Assembly: GCA_024280015.1 (NCBI GenBank)
Contig: JAJRQY010000085.1
Location: 1-56,927 of the forward strand
Length of the DNA stretch: 56,927 bases
Reading direction: 5' to 3'
Source of the DNA: Actinomycetes bacterium
GTDB taxonomy: Bacteria > Actinomycetota > Acidimicrobiia > Acidimicrobiales > SZUA-35
Shown here one piece after another: positions 49,812-56,927 of this stretch. The notes beneath the pieces are model-generated. The model was not told the origin of the DNA. It saw nothing but the letters and a program-made list of their open reading frames with translations, and made no database searches. Every line of letters starts with the position of its first letter. Positions within the stretch are counted from its first letter, which is position 1. Both the position numbers and the translations under genes were made by a program.

Positions 49812-50042
49812 ATGACGTTCGATAACTCTCCCCCACCGACCACATCCACATGGACCACGATCAAGGATCACTTACCCATCTTCATTCTGGGTGGGGGTCT
49901 CATCGCCTTCTTCATTGGAAGCCATGCTGCCTCAACCGCGATTGTGGCTGGCGCCGCCTTCCATGTCATCGTCGGAATCATTGCTCTAGTTGCCACCGGG
50001 TTGCGGCAACGACACTCCAAGAGCGCCGGGGCCGAACAATGA
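49812..50042 (+). CDS. Small two-helix membrane protein
   Basis: 76 residues from ATG 49812: a short hydrophilic N-terminus (TFDNSPPPTTSTWTTIKDHL), two hydrophobic segments (PIFILGGGLIAFFIGSHAAS and IVAGAAFHVIVGIIALVATG) and a basic tail. The TGA overlaps the ATPase ATG by 4 bases (ATGA), so it is the first gene of the ABC exporter operon. Probably an accessory membrane subunit; no family recognised. Confidence 0.65.
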   Translation: MTFDNSPPPTTSTWTTIKDHLPIFILGGGLIAFFIGSHAASTAIVAGAAFHVIVGIIALVATGLRQRHSKSAGAEQ

Positions 50043-50779
50043 GAGCTACCTCTGCTCCGGCCATCTCCGTCGATGGTCTCACCAAGGACTTCGCTGGTGT
50101 GCGAGCCGTCGACAACGCCAGCTTCGAGATTCCCTTTGGCGCGGTCACCGGATTCATCGGTGGCAACGGTTCTGGCAAGACCACCACCATGCGCATGCTG
50201 CTCGGACTCACCATTCCCAGCTCGGGTCGGGCCCGGATCAATGGACAGTCCTACAAGTCGCTGTCCGAACCCCGCCAATCGGTTGGTGCGGTTCTAAATC
50301 GGTTGGGTGCCCACCCAGGTCTCACCGCAATCCAGCATCTTGAGATCGTTGCTGCCTGCGGCCAGATCAATCCCTCCACCGTTGCACCAACACTTGACCT
50401 AGTTGGCCTTGGTGAGACCGAGGGTCGCAAGCTCGGCACCTTTTCGACCGGTATGAAACAGCGACTCGCCTTGGCTTCGGCACTGCTGACCGACCCGAAG
50501 ATCCTCATCCTTGACGAGCCTGCAAGTGGCCTTGATCCCGGCGGTATCCGCTGGCTTCGCAACCTCCTTCGAGACAAGGCAGACCAAGGGGCAGCGATAT
50601 TCATCTCCACCCACCAGCTGGCCGAACTGGCCGAACTCGTTGATCACATCGTCGTCATTGACCGTGGCCACATTTTGGCTTCTGAATCCGCCGACTCCCT
50701 ACTGGCTCGAACCAAGCAAGACCGACTCGAAGAAGCAGTTTTCACCCTCACCAACGATCAATACAAGGAAACACCATGA
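50039..50779 (+). CDS. ABC transporter ATP-binding protein (BcrA/NatA-like)
   Basis: 246 residues: Walker A GGNGSGKTTTMRMLLG, signature LGTFSTGMKQRLALASALL, Walker B KILILDEPASGLDPGG, and the switch His in FISTHQLAEL. This DrrA/BcrA-type pattern drives ABC exporters of antibiotics or lipids. Coupled to the small membrane protein (ATGA) and to the permease (ATGA at 50776-50779). Confidence 0.9.
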   Translation: MRATSAPAISVDGLTKDFAGVRAVDNASFEIPFGAVTGFIGGNGSGKTTTMRMLLGLTIPSSGRARINGQSYKSLSEPRQSVGAVLNRLGAHPGLTAIQHLEIVAACGQINPSTVAPTLDLVGLGETEGRKLGTFSTGMKQRLALASALLTDPKILILDEPASGLDPGGIRWLRNLLRDKADQGAAIFISTHQLAELAELVDHIVVIDRGHILASESADSLLARTKQDRLEEAVFTLTNDQYKETP

Positions 50780-51585
50780 CAGGCAGTAGCCCATCCAACC
50801 TCCGATCCCGTCCAACAGTCGATTCACTCGAGGCACCAGACAGACCATCAGTAGGACTTGGGCCAAGCCTCTCCGCTGAACGACTAACTGCCCTGGCCAC
50901 CCCGGCGGCAAGGTTGCTCCTCGTTGCGTCGGTTGTGATGTCTGCCATCTCCGCAGTAGCCAATCTCAGCGCAGTGCAAGACATCTCCACTGACGATTCC
51001 ATCCGATTGGCCATGCACAGCTCGACTGTTGCCACCCTCATCTTCTCGGTTCTTGCCGGGCTGTACTCCGCCACAACCGATCACCGGTTTGGGATTGTCG
51101 ACCAGCGACTTCTTGGTCAGCCACGACGAGGAGTGGTTCTTGGCGCAAAAGCGACAATGACAGCCATGCTCGGCCTTGTCTACGGAGTGCTCGGGGCAGC
51201 TACCGCGGTCCTTGCTGCTGGCGGGTTCTATTGGGCGAAAGGAGTTTCCTTCGACCCAACATCACCCCTGGTTGTTCGGACATTGGTCGGTGTTGTACTG
51301 GCCGCGCCAATGTTTGCGGTGATTGGAGTGGCCGTCGGGACCATCGTGCGCAACCAACCAATCGCCATTGGCGGAACCCTCGCCTGGCTACTCATCATTG
51401 AGCCAACAGCAATTGTTGGCCTGCCAAGCATTGGTGGGTGGCTACCTGGGGCCGCTGGCCTGGCCCTCACCTACGGTCCAGACCAAGCCCTGCTCAGCCA
51501 GGTGACGGGTGGAGCAGTACTGGCGGGATACACCGCGGTCGCCTACCACCTCGCCACCCATTTCTTTGCTCGAGCCGACATCTAG
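50776..51585 (+). CDS. ABC transporter permease (ABC-2 type)
   Basis: 269 residues with a 40-residue hydrophilic start and six hydrophobic segments (RLLLVASVVMSAISAVANLS, VATLIFSVLAGLYSATTDH, MTAMLGLVYGVLGAATAVLA, LVGVVLAAPMFAVIGVAVG and two more), as in BcrB/DrrB-like exporters. The loop DHRFGIVDQRLLGQPRRG is the usual coupling-helix region. It forms a transporter with the preceding ATPase. Substrate unknown; TetR control suggests toxic compounds. Confidence 0.83.
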   Translation: MTGSSPSNLRSRPTVDSLEAPDRPSVGLGPSLSAERLTALATPAARLLLVASVVMSAISAVANLSAVQDISTDDSIRLAMHSSTVATLIFSVLAGLYSATTDHRFGIVDQRLLGQPRRGVVLGAKATMTAMLGLVYGVLGAATAVLAAGGFYWAKGVSFDPTSPLVVRTLVGVVLAAPMFAVIGVAVGTIVRNQPIAIGGTLAWLLIIEPTAIVGLPSIGGWLPGAAGLALTYGPDQALLSQVTGGAVLAGYTAVAYHLATHFFARADI

Positions 51586-51614
51586 AGATGAGCTTGGCTG
51601 AGGGTTGCTGAGGG

Positions 51615-53591
51615 TTATGGCACGAAGGACAGCTGTTGAAGGAACGCTTCAATCTCTGGAGTTAACTTCTCAACCATTGGGGCGCTGAGGTGGTTGTCGT
51701 CCAAGTAGACATAGGTGCCGTCAATCACCAGTGAACAATCGGTATCGGTGCAGAGGAATGGCAGCGGATCGAATAGGACTGGATCAACGGTGGTCCGTTC
51801 GAACGCCATCTTGCTCCAGTCGCCCTGCTTGATGGCCAAGGCAGTGGCCTTCCAAGCTGGGTTTTCACAATCCTCAACCGATCGCATCGAGAGGCATTCG
51901 ACGGGGTCAAAGTCCAGACTGGAGATAGGGGTAATCCAGCCAACATTCCGGTCAGTCATCCCACCAACGAGCTCTTCGGTCTTCTCGATCCACAAGGCTT
52001 GGCGTGCGGCTTCGGACAGGGCACCACCAGAGGCGTCGAGAGTGAGTTCGGCATATTTGCCGGTTTGAGAAATGATGATCACATCAGGATCGAGGGCTTC
52101 AATCATCTGGGCTGTTTCTGCCTGCAGATCAGAACACTTCTGTGGGTCAATGGTGCCGCGAGCGTTGATGGCAGGAGCGGGACAGCCACCGCGGGCACGA
52201 AGCGTTACGGCAAAGTCATGCTCGACGCCGAGGCTGTGGAATGCGGGAAGCCAATGCTCGGCGTTGGAATCGCCAAGAAGCAGAAGTCGTTGGCTTGAGT
52301 CAACCGCACCGAATGTGCATTTCTCTTGTAGCCCTTCCGGGTCAGAAATTGCGCAGGCAAAGTCTTCTGTTGCCTCGGCATACCAAGGATCTCGCAGCTC
52401 TTGTAGCGCTGCGAGTTCTGGCTCGGCCAGCTTCTGCTCGGCTGCCTTGCTGAGCAGGAACGCCCCACCAACGCCAATGACGATGGAGGTTGCGGCAAAG
52501 GCATAGCTTCGGCCGCGACTCTTGATCATTGGAGAATACCGAAGAGGGTTCTCGACTCCATGGTGAGTGATGACGGCGGCGCCAAAGCTGGCGATGATCA
52601 GGATGACTCTTGTCTTTGGGGAATCGGAGAGTAGGTACTGCTGGCCGAGAACAAGGAATGGCCAATGCCAGAGATACCAGCTGTAGGACAAGCGACCGAC
52701 GTACTGGATCACCGGATTGCCAAGCACGACACCGAGCGGAGAGTCCTTCGGAACAGCCGCCCAAACAAAGAGTGCGGTACCGGCGACGGGGAGGAGTCCA
52801 CTGGGAGCCGGAAACGGAGCGAAATCGATGGTGACCAGGCACAAGGCCAACATGCCGAGGCCGGCAATCGCTGCTGTTGAGCGAACTGCGACTGAGCTGT
52901 TGTTGGTCTTGTTCTGGAGATAGACGGCGAGAAGGGCGCCGACTGCGAACTCCCAAGCGCGGGAGGTAGTTAGGTAGTAGGCACTGGCGGAGCCACCGGC
53001 AGAAAGGACGTAGGAGTGCACGAATGAGATGGCGATGACCAAGGAGATCAACCCAAGTTGAAGGCTGCGTCGTTGGAATCGCTTAGACCGGGCAACGATG
53101 AGTCCAATTGCGCCAAAGACCAGCGGCCAGACAAGGTAGTACTGCTCCTCGACCGACAGCGACCAGAAGTGGAGCAGTGGATTCGTTTCGGTATTTGAAC
53201 CGAAATAGTCAGAAGCTTGGCTGACGAAGTAGTAGTTGGAGTAGTAGAGAATGGCGCTTGTTGCTGTTCCGCTTGTTTGGGACCACGACAGTGGTGAGCC
53301 GAACAGTCGGGAGAACGTGAGGACTGAGCCAACAACGACCAGTCCGGCCGGGAGGAGTCGACGGATTCGCCGGGACCAGAAGTTGAGGAGGTCAATGGTT
53401 CCGGTTGATTCCAACTCACGAGCGAGAACACCGGTAATCAGGCAACCTGAGAGAACAAAGAAAATGTCGACACCAACAAAGCCGGACTCAAAGCCGGGGA
53501 ACGACATGTGAAAGAGGACTACCAGGCCAACAGCCACCGCGCGTAGGGCATCAATGTCTGACCGGTGGGCACTGTTGTTCACGGGCTTCAT
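51615..53591 (-). CDS. OafA/YrhL-type acyltransferase with C-terminal SGNH domain
   Basis: 658 residues. The acyltransferase-3 membrane domain (about 8-385, ten to eleven helices) carries SDIDALRAVAVGLVVLFHMS with its catalytic His, SGCLITGVLA, RIRRLLPAGL and FWSLSVEEQYYLVWPLV. The SGNH hydrolase-like domain (about 430-655) has LLLLGDSNAEHWLPAF and, near the end, LDDNHLSAPMVEKL. Such proteins O-acetylate surface polysaccharide, using a membrane acyl donor, with the SGNH domain outside. Start ATG 53591. Monocistronic. Confidence 0.9.
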   Translation of the reverse strand: MKPVNNSAHRSDIDALRAVAVGLVVLFHMSFPGFESGFVGVDIFFVLSGCLITGVLARELESTGTIDLLNFWSRRIRRLLPAGLVVVGSVLTFSRLFGSPLSWSQTSGTATSAILYYSNYYFVSQASDYFGSNTETNPLLHFWSLSVEEQYYLVWPLVFGAIGLIVARSKRFQRRSLQLGLISLVIAISFVHSYVLSAGGSASAYYLTTSRAWEFAVGALLAVYLQNKTNNSSVAVRSTAAIAGLGMLALCLVTIDFAPFPAPSGLLPVAGTALFVWAAVPKDSPLGVVLGNPVIQYVGRLSYSWYLWHWPFLVLGQQYLLSDSPKTRVILIIASFGAAVITHHGVENPLRYSPMIKSRGRSYAFAATSIVIGVGGAFLLSKAAEQKLAEPELAALQELRDPWYAEATEDFACAISDPEGLQEKCTFGAVDSSQRLLLLGDSNAEHWLPAFHSLGVEHDFAVTLRARGGCPAPAINARGTIDPQKCSDLQAETAQMIEALDPDVIIISQTGKYAELTLDASGGALSEAARQALWIEKTEELVGGMTDRNVGWITPISSLDFDPVECLSMRSVEDCENPAWKATALAIKQGDWSKMAFERTTVDPVLFDPLPFLCTDTDCSLVIDGTYVYLDDNHLSAPMVEKLTPEIEAFLQQLSFVP

Positions 53592-53923
53592 GGTGTTGGG
53601 GTCGCCTTCAGGTACCGAGTATCTGCTGCGACGGGGACAACAGCGGGGACCAGTCTAGATTGTCTTCTTGGCCCCCGAACGGTTCGCGAGCATCATCTCT
53701 ATCGGCGGTTTTCGAGACGAATCAAGGCTGCGGACGTTGGCTCTGCTGACGTATTTCGGTGGCTTGACCGATCGAGTACATCCGAACGAACTCGGGGGCG
53801 AAGAGTCTAGACAGCCACCTCGCGTCGTCGGCCGTGTCAAAGGATTTTGGCAATCATCTGTAGAGCCCGAGTCAGGATACTGTTTAGAGCGGTAACGGGT
53901 CAACCAGCGCTGGGGGCAGGTAT
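53592..53923. other. Gene-poor gap, nothing recognised
   Basis: This 332-base stretch upstream of the acyltransferase has only short open frames with no codon pattern like its neighbours. No tRNA, clear terminator or repeat was seen. It borders the decayed region and is probably promoter plus remnant DNA. Confidence 0.5.
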
Positions 53924-54781
53924 CTACTCTTCCGTTGATCTGAGCACGTAGACAGTGCCATCTGTTGGTTCTTCTATAGACGTCGAACCCCCAGTGAGTA
54001 TTCGACGTATCCGCCACTTTCCGCTCGGGGCCTGAAGCAAGTCGAACGTAACCATCCCGGCACTTTCCTCTTCAACCACCACTACAGCCTCGGTTCCAGA
54101 TAGATCAACCGACAACACCTCAAATTCCCTGCGCAATTCGATCGTGTGGGCATTCAATTCATCTGCCAACAACAAGGCTCGTTCAAATTGAAAGAACGGC
54201 GATTGGTAAGTCAAGGGCCTTCCAGGCACAGTCGGTTTGTTGAGGCGGCCCGTAACTGCGCTAGTCACAAACGACTTCAAATCCGGCGTGAAGGCAGACC
54301 TCAGAACAAACCCCTGCGCCTCCGGACTGAAAATCAACTGAGTCGTCAAATAGTCGGACCGAATATTGGCATTAGCAGCAAGATCATTGGGGTGAAGACA
54401 CAAGCCCAGGACTCCATTGGCATCAACAGGAGCAAACGGAACAACCCGTGTCTGCCAACCACGAGCCAGACGGGCGGTGGCGGTTGTCACTCCATCCACA
54501 TGGAAGCCGTGAAGGTCATGAAAGGGTGAAAGTTCCCCGATCACTCCGTCAAGAACAGTCGCCTTCTTACCCTCAGGATCTTCAGGAGATACGAGGTCAG
54601 CCTCGATAGACAACGCCAGCTCTTGAGGAACTAGACCCGTCAACAGTGACGAGTTCCACTTCCGTACATGCTCAGCTGTTATCCCGACCAAAGTGAAACC
54701 GCCGAACTCCGGAAGGAGGTGGACTTTCAACTGACTGGCGTAGACCTCACGCATACGGTCAGGTAGCACTCTCTGGTCCAT
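53924..54781 (-). CDS. Mosaic open frame: recombinase stump, nucleotidyltransferase-like fragment, unknown C-terminus
   Basis: The 285-residue frame has no single-family match by eye. Residues 1-48 (MREVYASQLKVHLLPEFGG, LVGITAEHVRKWNSSLLTG) are the N-terminal core-binding domain of a tyrosine recombinase. Residues 50-137 (LALSIEADLVSPEDPEGKK, GELSPFHDLHGFHVDGV, ARLARGWQTRVVPF, GLCLHPNDLAA) resemble DUF6036-type nucleotidyltransferases but without their catalytic start. Residues 140-285 (FVTSAVTGRLNKPTV, YQSPFFQFERALLLADELN, APSGKWRIRRIL) look like an NTF2-type or similar small domain. The joins occur without a stop. I doubt that it is a working gene, yet the frame is open throughout. Confidence 0.5.
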   Translation of the reverse strand: MDQRVLPDRMREVYASQLKVHLLPEFGGFTLVGITAEHVRKWNSSLLTGLVPQELALSIEADLVSPEDPEGKKATVLDGVIGELSPFHDLHGFHVDGVTTATARLARGWQTRVVPFAPVDANGVLGLCLHPNDLAANANIRSDYLTTQLIFSPEAQGFVLRSAFTPDLKSFVTSAVTGRLNKPTVPGRPLTYQSPFFQFERALLLADELNAHTIELRREFEVLSVDLSGTEAVVVVEEESAGMVTFDLLQAPSGKWRIRRILTGGSTSIEEPTDGTVYVLRSTEE

Positions 54782-54945
54782 CCAATCTTCTGCATAGGCA
54801 GCAATCTGATCTTCCAGCGTTGGCTGTCCACCGGCGTGCCACCAGAGCAGAGCGTTGGTCTCTTCCGATGAGAGCCAAACATTCGCATCAGCCTTGGCTT
54901 TCCAAGTGGTCGGGCCCGGAACGCGCTTTCCCAGATGCGGGTGCA
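54638..54945 (-). pseudogene. N-terminal stump of a tyrosine recombinase (phage integrase)
   Basis: Reading the same frame upstream of the ATG at 54781 shows RVPGPTTWKAKADANVWLS, SEETNALLWWHAGGQPTLE and DQIAAYAEDWMDQRVLPDRM, running into YASQLKVHLLPEFGG and VRKWNSSLLTG. This is an arm-binding segment plus SAM-like core-binding domain of an actinophage-type integrase. The extreme N-terminus is cut by a TAG at about 54948 and the catalytic C-terminal domain (R...HxxR...Y) is missing, replaced by unrelated sequence. It marks a past mobile-element insertion or deletion. Confidence 0.7.
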
Positions 54946-54981
54946 GCTAGCTGGCTTACCACCGTCCTGACGGGAGACGCC

Positions 54982-55238
54982 TCACCGGGCATCCCACCTA
55001 CCTGTCTTGTCGCCCCCGATCAACAGAATCGCGTGCCGTCATGGATCAAAAGCAAACAGAACCCGTAGCTCACCATCCTTGGGGGTTCGCTGCTCTTTCA
55101 TGTTGAGGTGTCGACTGTTCTTGACATCACCAACTACTGGATGCTTAAGACGCGAACCGGTTCCTGGCCAGAAGCCGAACCCGGTCATCTAACGCTTCTT
55201 GCTGATCTTGAGTGAGACCACCCCACCAAACTTCGAAG
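54982..55238 (-). pseudogene. Decayed HigB-type toxin remnant
   Basis: Out-of-frame pieces match a RelE/HigB toxin: FEVWWGGLTQDQQEALDD from 55238, then a frameshift, then LKHPVVGDVKNSRHLNMKE, QRTPKDGELRVLFAFDP, a TGA at 55039-55041 and RHAILLIGGDKTG. A further stop soon follows, and the C-terminus is lost where the recombinase stump begins. The same blocks occur in the better-preserved higB at 55613-55969, so this is a second, paralogous copy in ruins. It lies directly downstream of higA. Confidence 0.7.
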
Positions 55239-55262
55239 CCCCGGCGAGCGGGCCACCCTGAT

Positions 55263-55610
55263 TCAGGACCTGACCGTGGTGTTGATGCTGGAATCCCAAT
55301 CAGCGATAGAGATCGGATCTTTGCCCTCTGGTGTCATAACCACACTCAACGAGGCCCCCAAAGCATCGGCGTAGCGAATCAGAGTTGACAGTTTCGGATC
55401 GGCGGAATTCTCCATACTGGACACAGTGCCCTGGCTGATATTGAGACGTTCAGCCAGTTCTTGTTGGCCGATCCCTTGAGCCTTGCGTACCTCCGCCAGT
55501 TGAAGAGCTACAAGGTGACGGCGAACCTCCTGGACCCCTCCGTCAATGTTTGCCCGATGTTCGGGGTTGGCCCTGAGTGGGGCAACGAGGTCGTTCCATT
55601 GTTTAGCCAC
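55263..55610 (-). CDS. higA: HigA-type antitoxin (XRE helix-turn-helix)
   Basis: 115 residues with an XRE helix-turn-helix: VRKAQGIGQQELAERLNISQ, GTVSSMENSADPKLSTLIRY, ADALGASLSVVM. The N-terminal 40 residues are helical and C-terminal tail short, as in HigA partners of phage-type HigB. GTG 55610 follows the broken toxin stop by two bases. Intact as an open frame; it may now act alone as a repressor. Confidence 0.83.
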   Translation of the reverse strand: MAKQWNDLVAPLRANPEHRANIDGGVQEVRRHLVALQLAEVRKAQGIGQQELAERLNISQGTVSSMENSADPKLSTLIRYADALGASLSVVMTPEGKDPISIADWDSSINTTVRS

Positions 55611-55612
55611 TT

Positions 55613-55969
55613 TCAGTGCCTTCCTTGCTTCGCTAGTTCTGTCAGGTGTTGGTCAAAGAGGTCATCGGCAATTGGGATGAACTCCTTGTGCCACTTGTTC
55701 CGTTCGCCGGTCTTATCGCCACCGATCAACAAGATTGCTGAGCTGGTCGGGTCGAAAGTGAACAAGATTCGTATGTGAGACTGGCGAAGTTCTTTCATGT
55801 TTTAGCGTCGGCTGTTGCTGATCTGATTGACATAGGGCCGACCGAGTTGAGGCCCAGTGTCTTGGAGCATGGCGACACGAATATCTGTCTTCTGTTGCTC
55901 GTCTTCGGTGAGTTCATTCCACCAATCTTCGAACTGATCGGTGTATTCAACGTTCCACATTGGGGTCAT
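55613..55969 (-). pseudogene. higB: HigB/RelE-type toxin interrupted by one in-frame stop
   Basis: MWNVEYTDQFEDWWNELTED, VAMLQDTGPQLGRPYVNQI and, after a TAA at 55802-55804, NMKELRQSHIRILFTFDPTS, SAILLIGGDKTGERNKWHKE, FIPIADDLFDQHLTELAKQ all lie in a single frame. Together they make a complete 118-residue phage-derived Gp49/HigB toxin. The stop replaces one codon between the SRR and NMKELR blocks. ATG 55969 has AGGTGG seven bases upstream. Reinitiation at ATG 55798 is possible but would lose the N-terminal half. The partner antitoxin follows and is intact. Confidence 0.8.
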
Positions 55970-56346
55970 TCTACTACCACCTGATATTGACCACAAGCAA
56001 TATGATGACGGTTGGTGTTCCTGAGGGCTCTGTTGCGTTGACGCATCACCTAGTCACCGGGAAAACTCCACCCGACACCAGCATCCAGCGCCTAGGAGTC
56101 TCTGACTGACAAGCCAAAGCTCATCTGTGCACGTTTGGTGACATCTGGACCCTCCTGTGGGGGTGCGCTAGTGGCATTTCGGCTGCAAGAGATGCCTTGG
56201 CGGCTCTTCCCTTGCGGCTCAGTTTTCTCGAACCACCTGAACCCGATGACGCGGTTGCTCAATCATCATTCTCACACCCTCAGGACGGATGTGGGCAGAA
56301 CAGAGTCAGCCGACTAAGGCCACAACCCGTTGTCGACTGAACCGGG
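55970..56346. other. Gene-poor gap, nothing recognised
   Basis: About 375 bases between the HigBA remnant and the DUF4143 gene. Short open frames only, no family patterns, no tRNA or repeat seen. The upstream end should contain the higBA promoter. Confidence 0.5.
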
Positions 56347-56927
56347 TCAGCTCCCAGATCGTGACGGGGTCCTCCATAAACAGCTGAGTGGAAGCGCCCA
56401 AATGCGTTCGTCAATCTGAAACGGGATAGTACCGCTATACAACACGGCGCCATAGTGGAAATCTTCGCCCATCTTGTCCCGTAGCCACATGAGCCCCCTG
56501 GCATCAGACCGGTCCACGGCTGTAGCTGACTTCACTTCCAACCCCACGACCCGACCCGCCTGTTCGAGCACCAGATCAACCTCGTGACCATCCCGGTCAC
56601 GGAAGTGGAACAGCGACGTCTGTTCAGCAGCGGTTTCTATGTGGCTTGCCAGCTCAGCGGCCACGAATGTTTCGAACATCTGACCAACCAGCGTGGCGTC
56701 TCGACTAAGAACTGATGCATCAGCGTTCAGAACGTGACAAGCCATGCCTGGATCGACAAGGTGGACCTTGGGCGCTTGGGTCAGCCGCTTCAAACGTTTC
56801 GAGTGCCACACCGGCAATTGGATGATTACCGATAGATCTTCGAGTAGGCCAATGTAGTACTCCGCCGTTCGGAAGTCGACATCAGCATCACGCGCTGTCG
56901 CCTTGCGGTTGAGTTCTTGTCCCGTCC
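56347..56927 (-). CDS. DUF4143-containing ATPase, C-terminal part (5' end beyond window)
   Basis: The frame runs from the window edge to TGA near 56347 and gives about 193 residues. It begins GQELNRKATARDADVDFRTA, EYYIGLLEDLSVIIQLPVWH, then RLTQAPKVHLVDPGMACHVL, GQMFETFVAAELASHIETA, LFHFRDRDGHEVDLVLEQAG, VVGLEVKSATAVDRSDARGL. These are the C-terminal DUF4143 (PD-(D/E)xK-like, with EVDLV...EVK) blocks of AAA ATPases of the YraN-less archaeal-type superfamily, common in accessory regions. The N-terminal AAA domain lies outside. The usual first ATG of the fragment (56817) is internal. Confidence 0.8.
   Translation of the reverse strand, partial: TGQELNRKATARDADVDFRTAEYYIGLLEDLSVIIQLPVWHSKRLKRLTQAPKVHLVDPGMACHVLNADASVLSRDATLVGQMFETFVAAELASHIETAAEQTSLFHFRDRDGHEVDLVLEQAGRVVGLEVKSATAVDRSDARGLMWLRDKMGEDFHYGAVLYSGTIPFQIDERIWALPLSCLWRTPSRSGS

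Noticed and set aside
1-56927. CRISPR arrays, rRNA, tRNA or riboswitches
   Set aside because: No regularly spaced direct repeats, no cloverleaf-like segment and no conserved riboswitch core were seen by reading; a covariance search was not possible.

Overview
The window is moderately GC-rich, gene-dense bacterial chromosome. Several families point to an actinobacterium: an F420/PPOX-type flavin-binding protein, an SCO6745-family protein, a mycothiol-dependent maleylpyruvate isomerase-type protein, a mycobacterial-style PEP-utilising mobile-domain protein, IclR/TetR/GntR regulators and many genes that look leaderless. A free-living marine or freshwater Acidimicrobiia-like actinobacterium would fit, but this is inference; there is no rRNA or other direct phylogenetic marker. 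I saw no tRNA, rRNA or CRISPR array.

Layout. 1-3042 (minus) is a carnitine-type catabolic operon: glutamine-synthetase-like ligase, beta-keto acid cleavage enzyme (BKACE), L-carnitine dehydrogenase cut by the window edge. 3079-9447 holds an MFS exporter, a Rieske oxygenase with a divergent IclR regulator, a MazEF toxin-antitoxin pair, a GlxA-type AraC regulator plus IclR regulator, and a divergent isochorismatase-like hydrolase. 9404-17740 holds a PEP-mobile-domain protein without an ATP-grasp domain, a tRNA-deacylase/SpoU-methylase fusion, a coiled-coil/TPM-like pair, a persulfide-dioxygenase-like hydrolase, and the pheA, sucrase/ferredoxin-like and EEP-phosphatase operon. 17791-30210 holds a secreted DUF4214 protein, a ClC channel, an AEC carrier, a site-2 protease, a VapBC pair, a GntR regulator, a GH5 lipoprotein, another lipoprotein and two flavin-type proteins. 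30256-39035 is catabolic: FAD monooxygenase, extradiol-type VOC enzyme and FAH hydrolase under a TetR regulator, dienelactone hydrolase, nitroreductase/EamA/YciI under a MarR regulator, and an MDMPI-type protein. 39080-41670 is an unassigned operon: hydroxyisobutyrate-dehydrogenase-like enzyme, Fe(II)/2OG oxygenase and a frameshifted nitrilase-family gene. 41777-45046 holds a DUF3179 lipoprotein, nnrD and an AbrB-VapC pair.

46317-49132 is the most system-like accessory locus: a small ribbon-helix-helix protein, a beta-class DNA methyltransferase with a large extra C-terminal domain, and an unrecognised protein with a possible PD-(D/E)xK-like core, all joined by 4-bp overlaps behind two strong palindromes. 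I read it as a candidate restriction-modification-like system with a ribbon-helix-helix controller. It is followed by a TetR-controlled ABC exporter operon and an OafA-type acyltransferase.

53924-56927 is a graveyard of mobile and toxin genes: a HigB toxin cut by one in-frame stop, an intact HigA antitoxin, a second badly decayed HigB remnant, the N-terminal stump of a tyrosine recombinase fused in frame to other gene fragments, and a DUF4143 ATPase running off the window.

A cross-cutting signal is that at least 13 genes have a TANNNT-like hexamer (often TAGGNT or TAGCGT; CATAAT for the mazE-like gene) ending exactly 6 or 7 bases before the start codon, the geometry expected for leaderless transcripts. 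In the three toxin-antitoxin modules whose promoter I could read, a palindrome covers that hexamer or the start codon.
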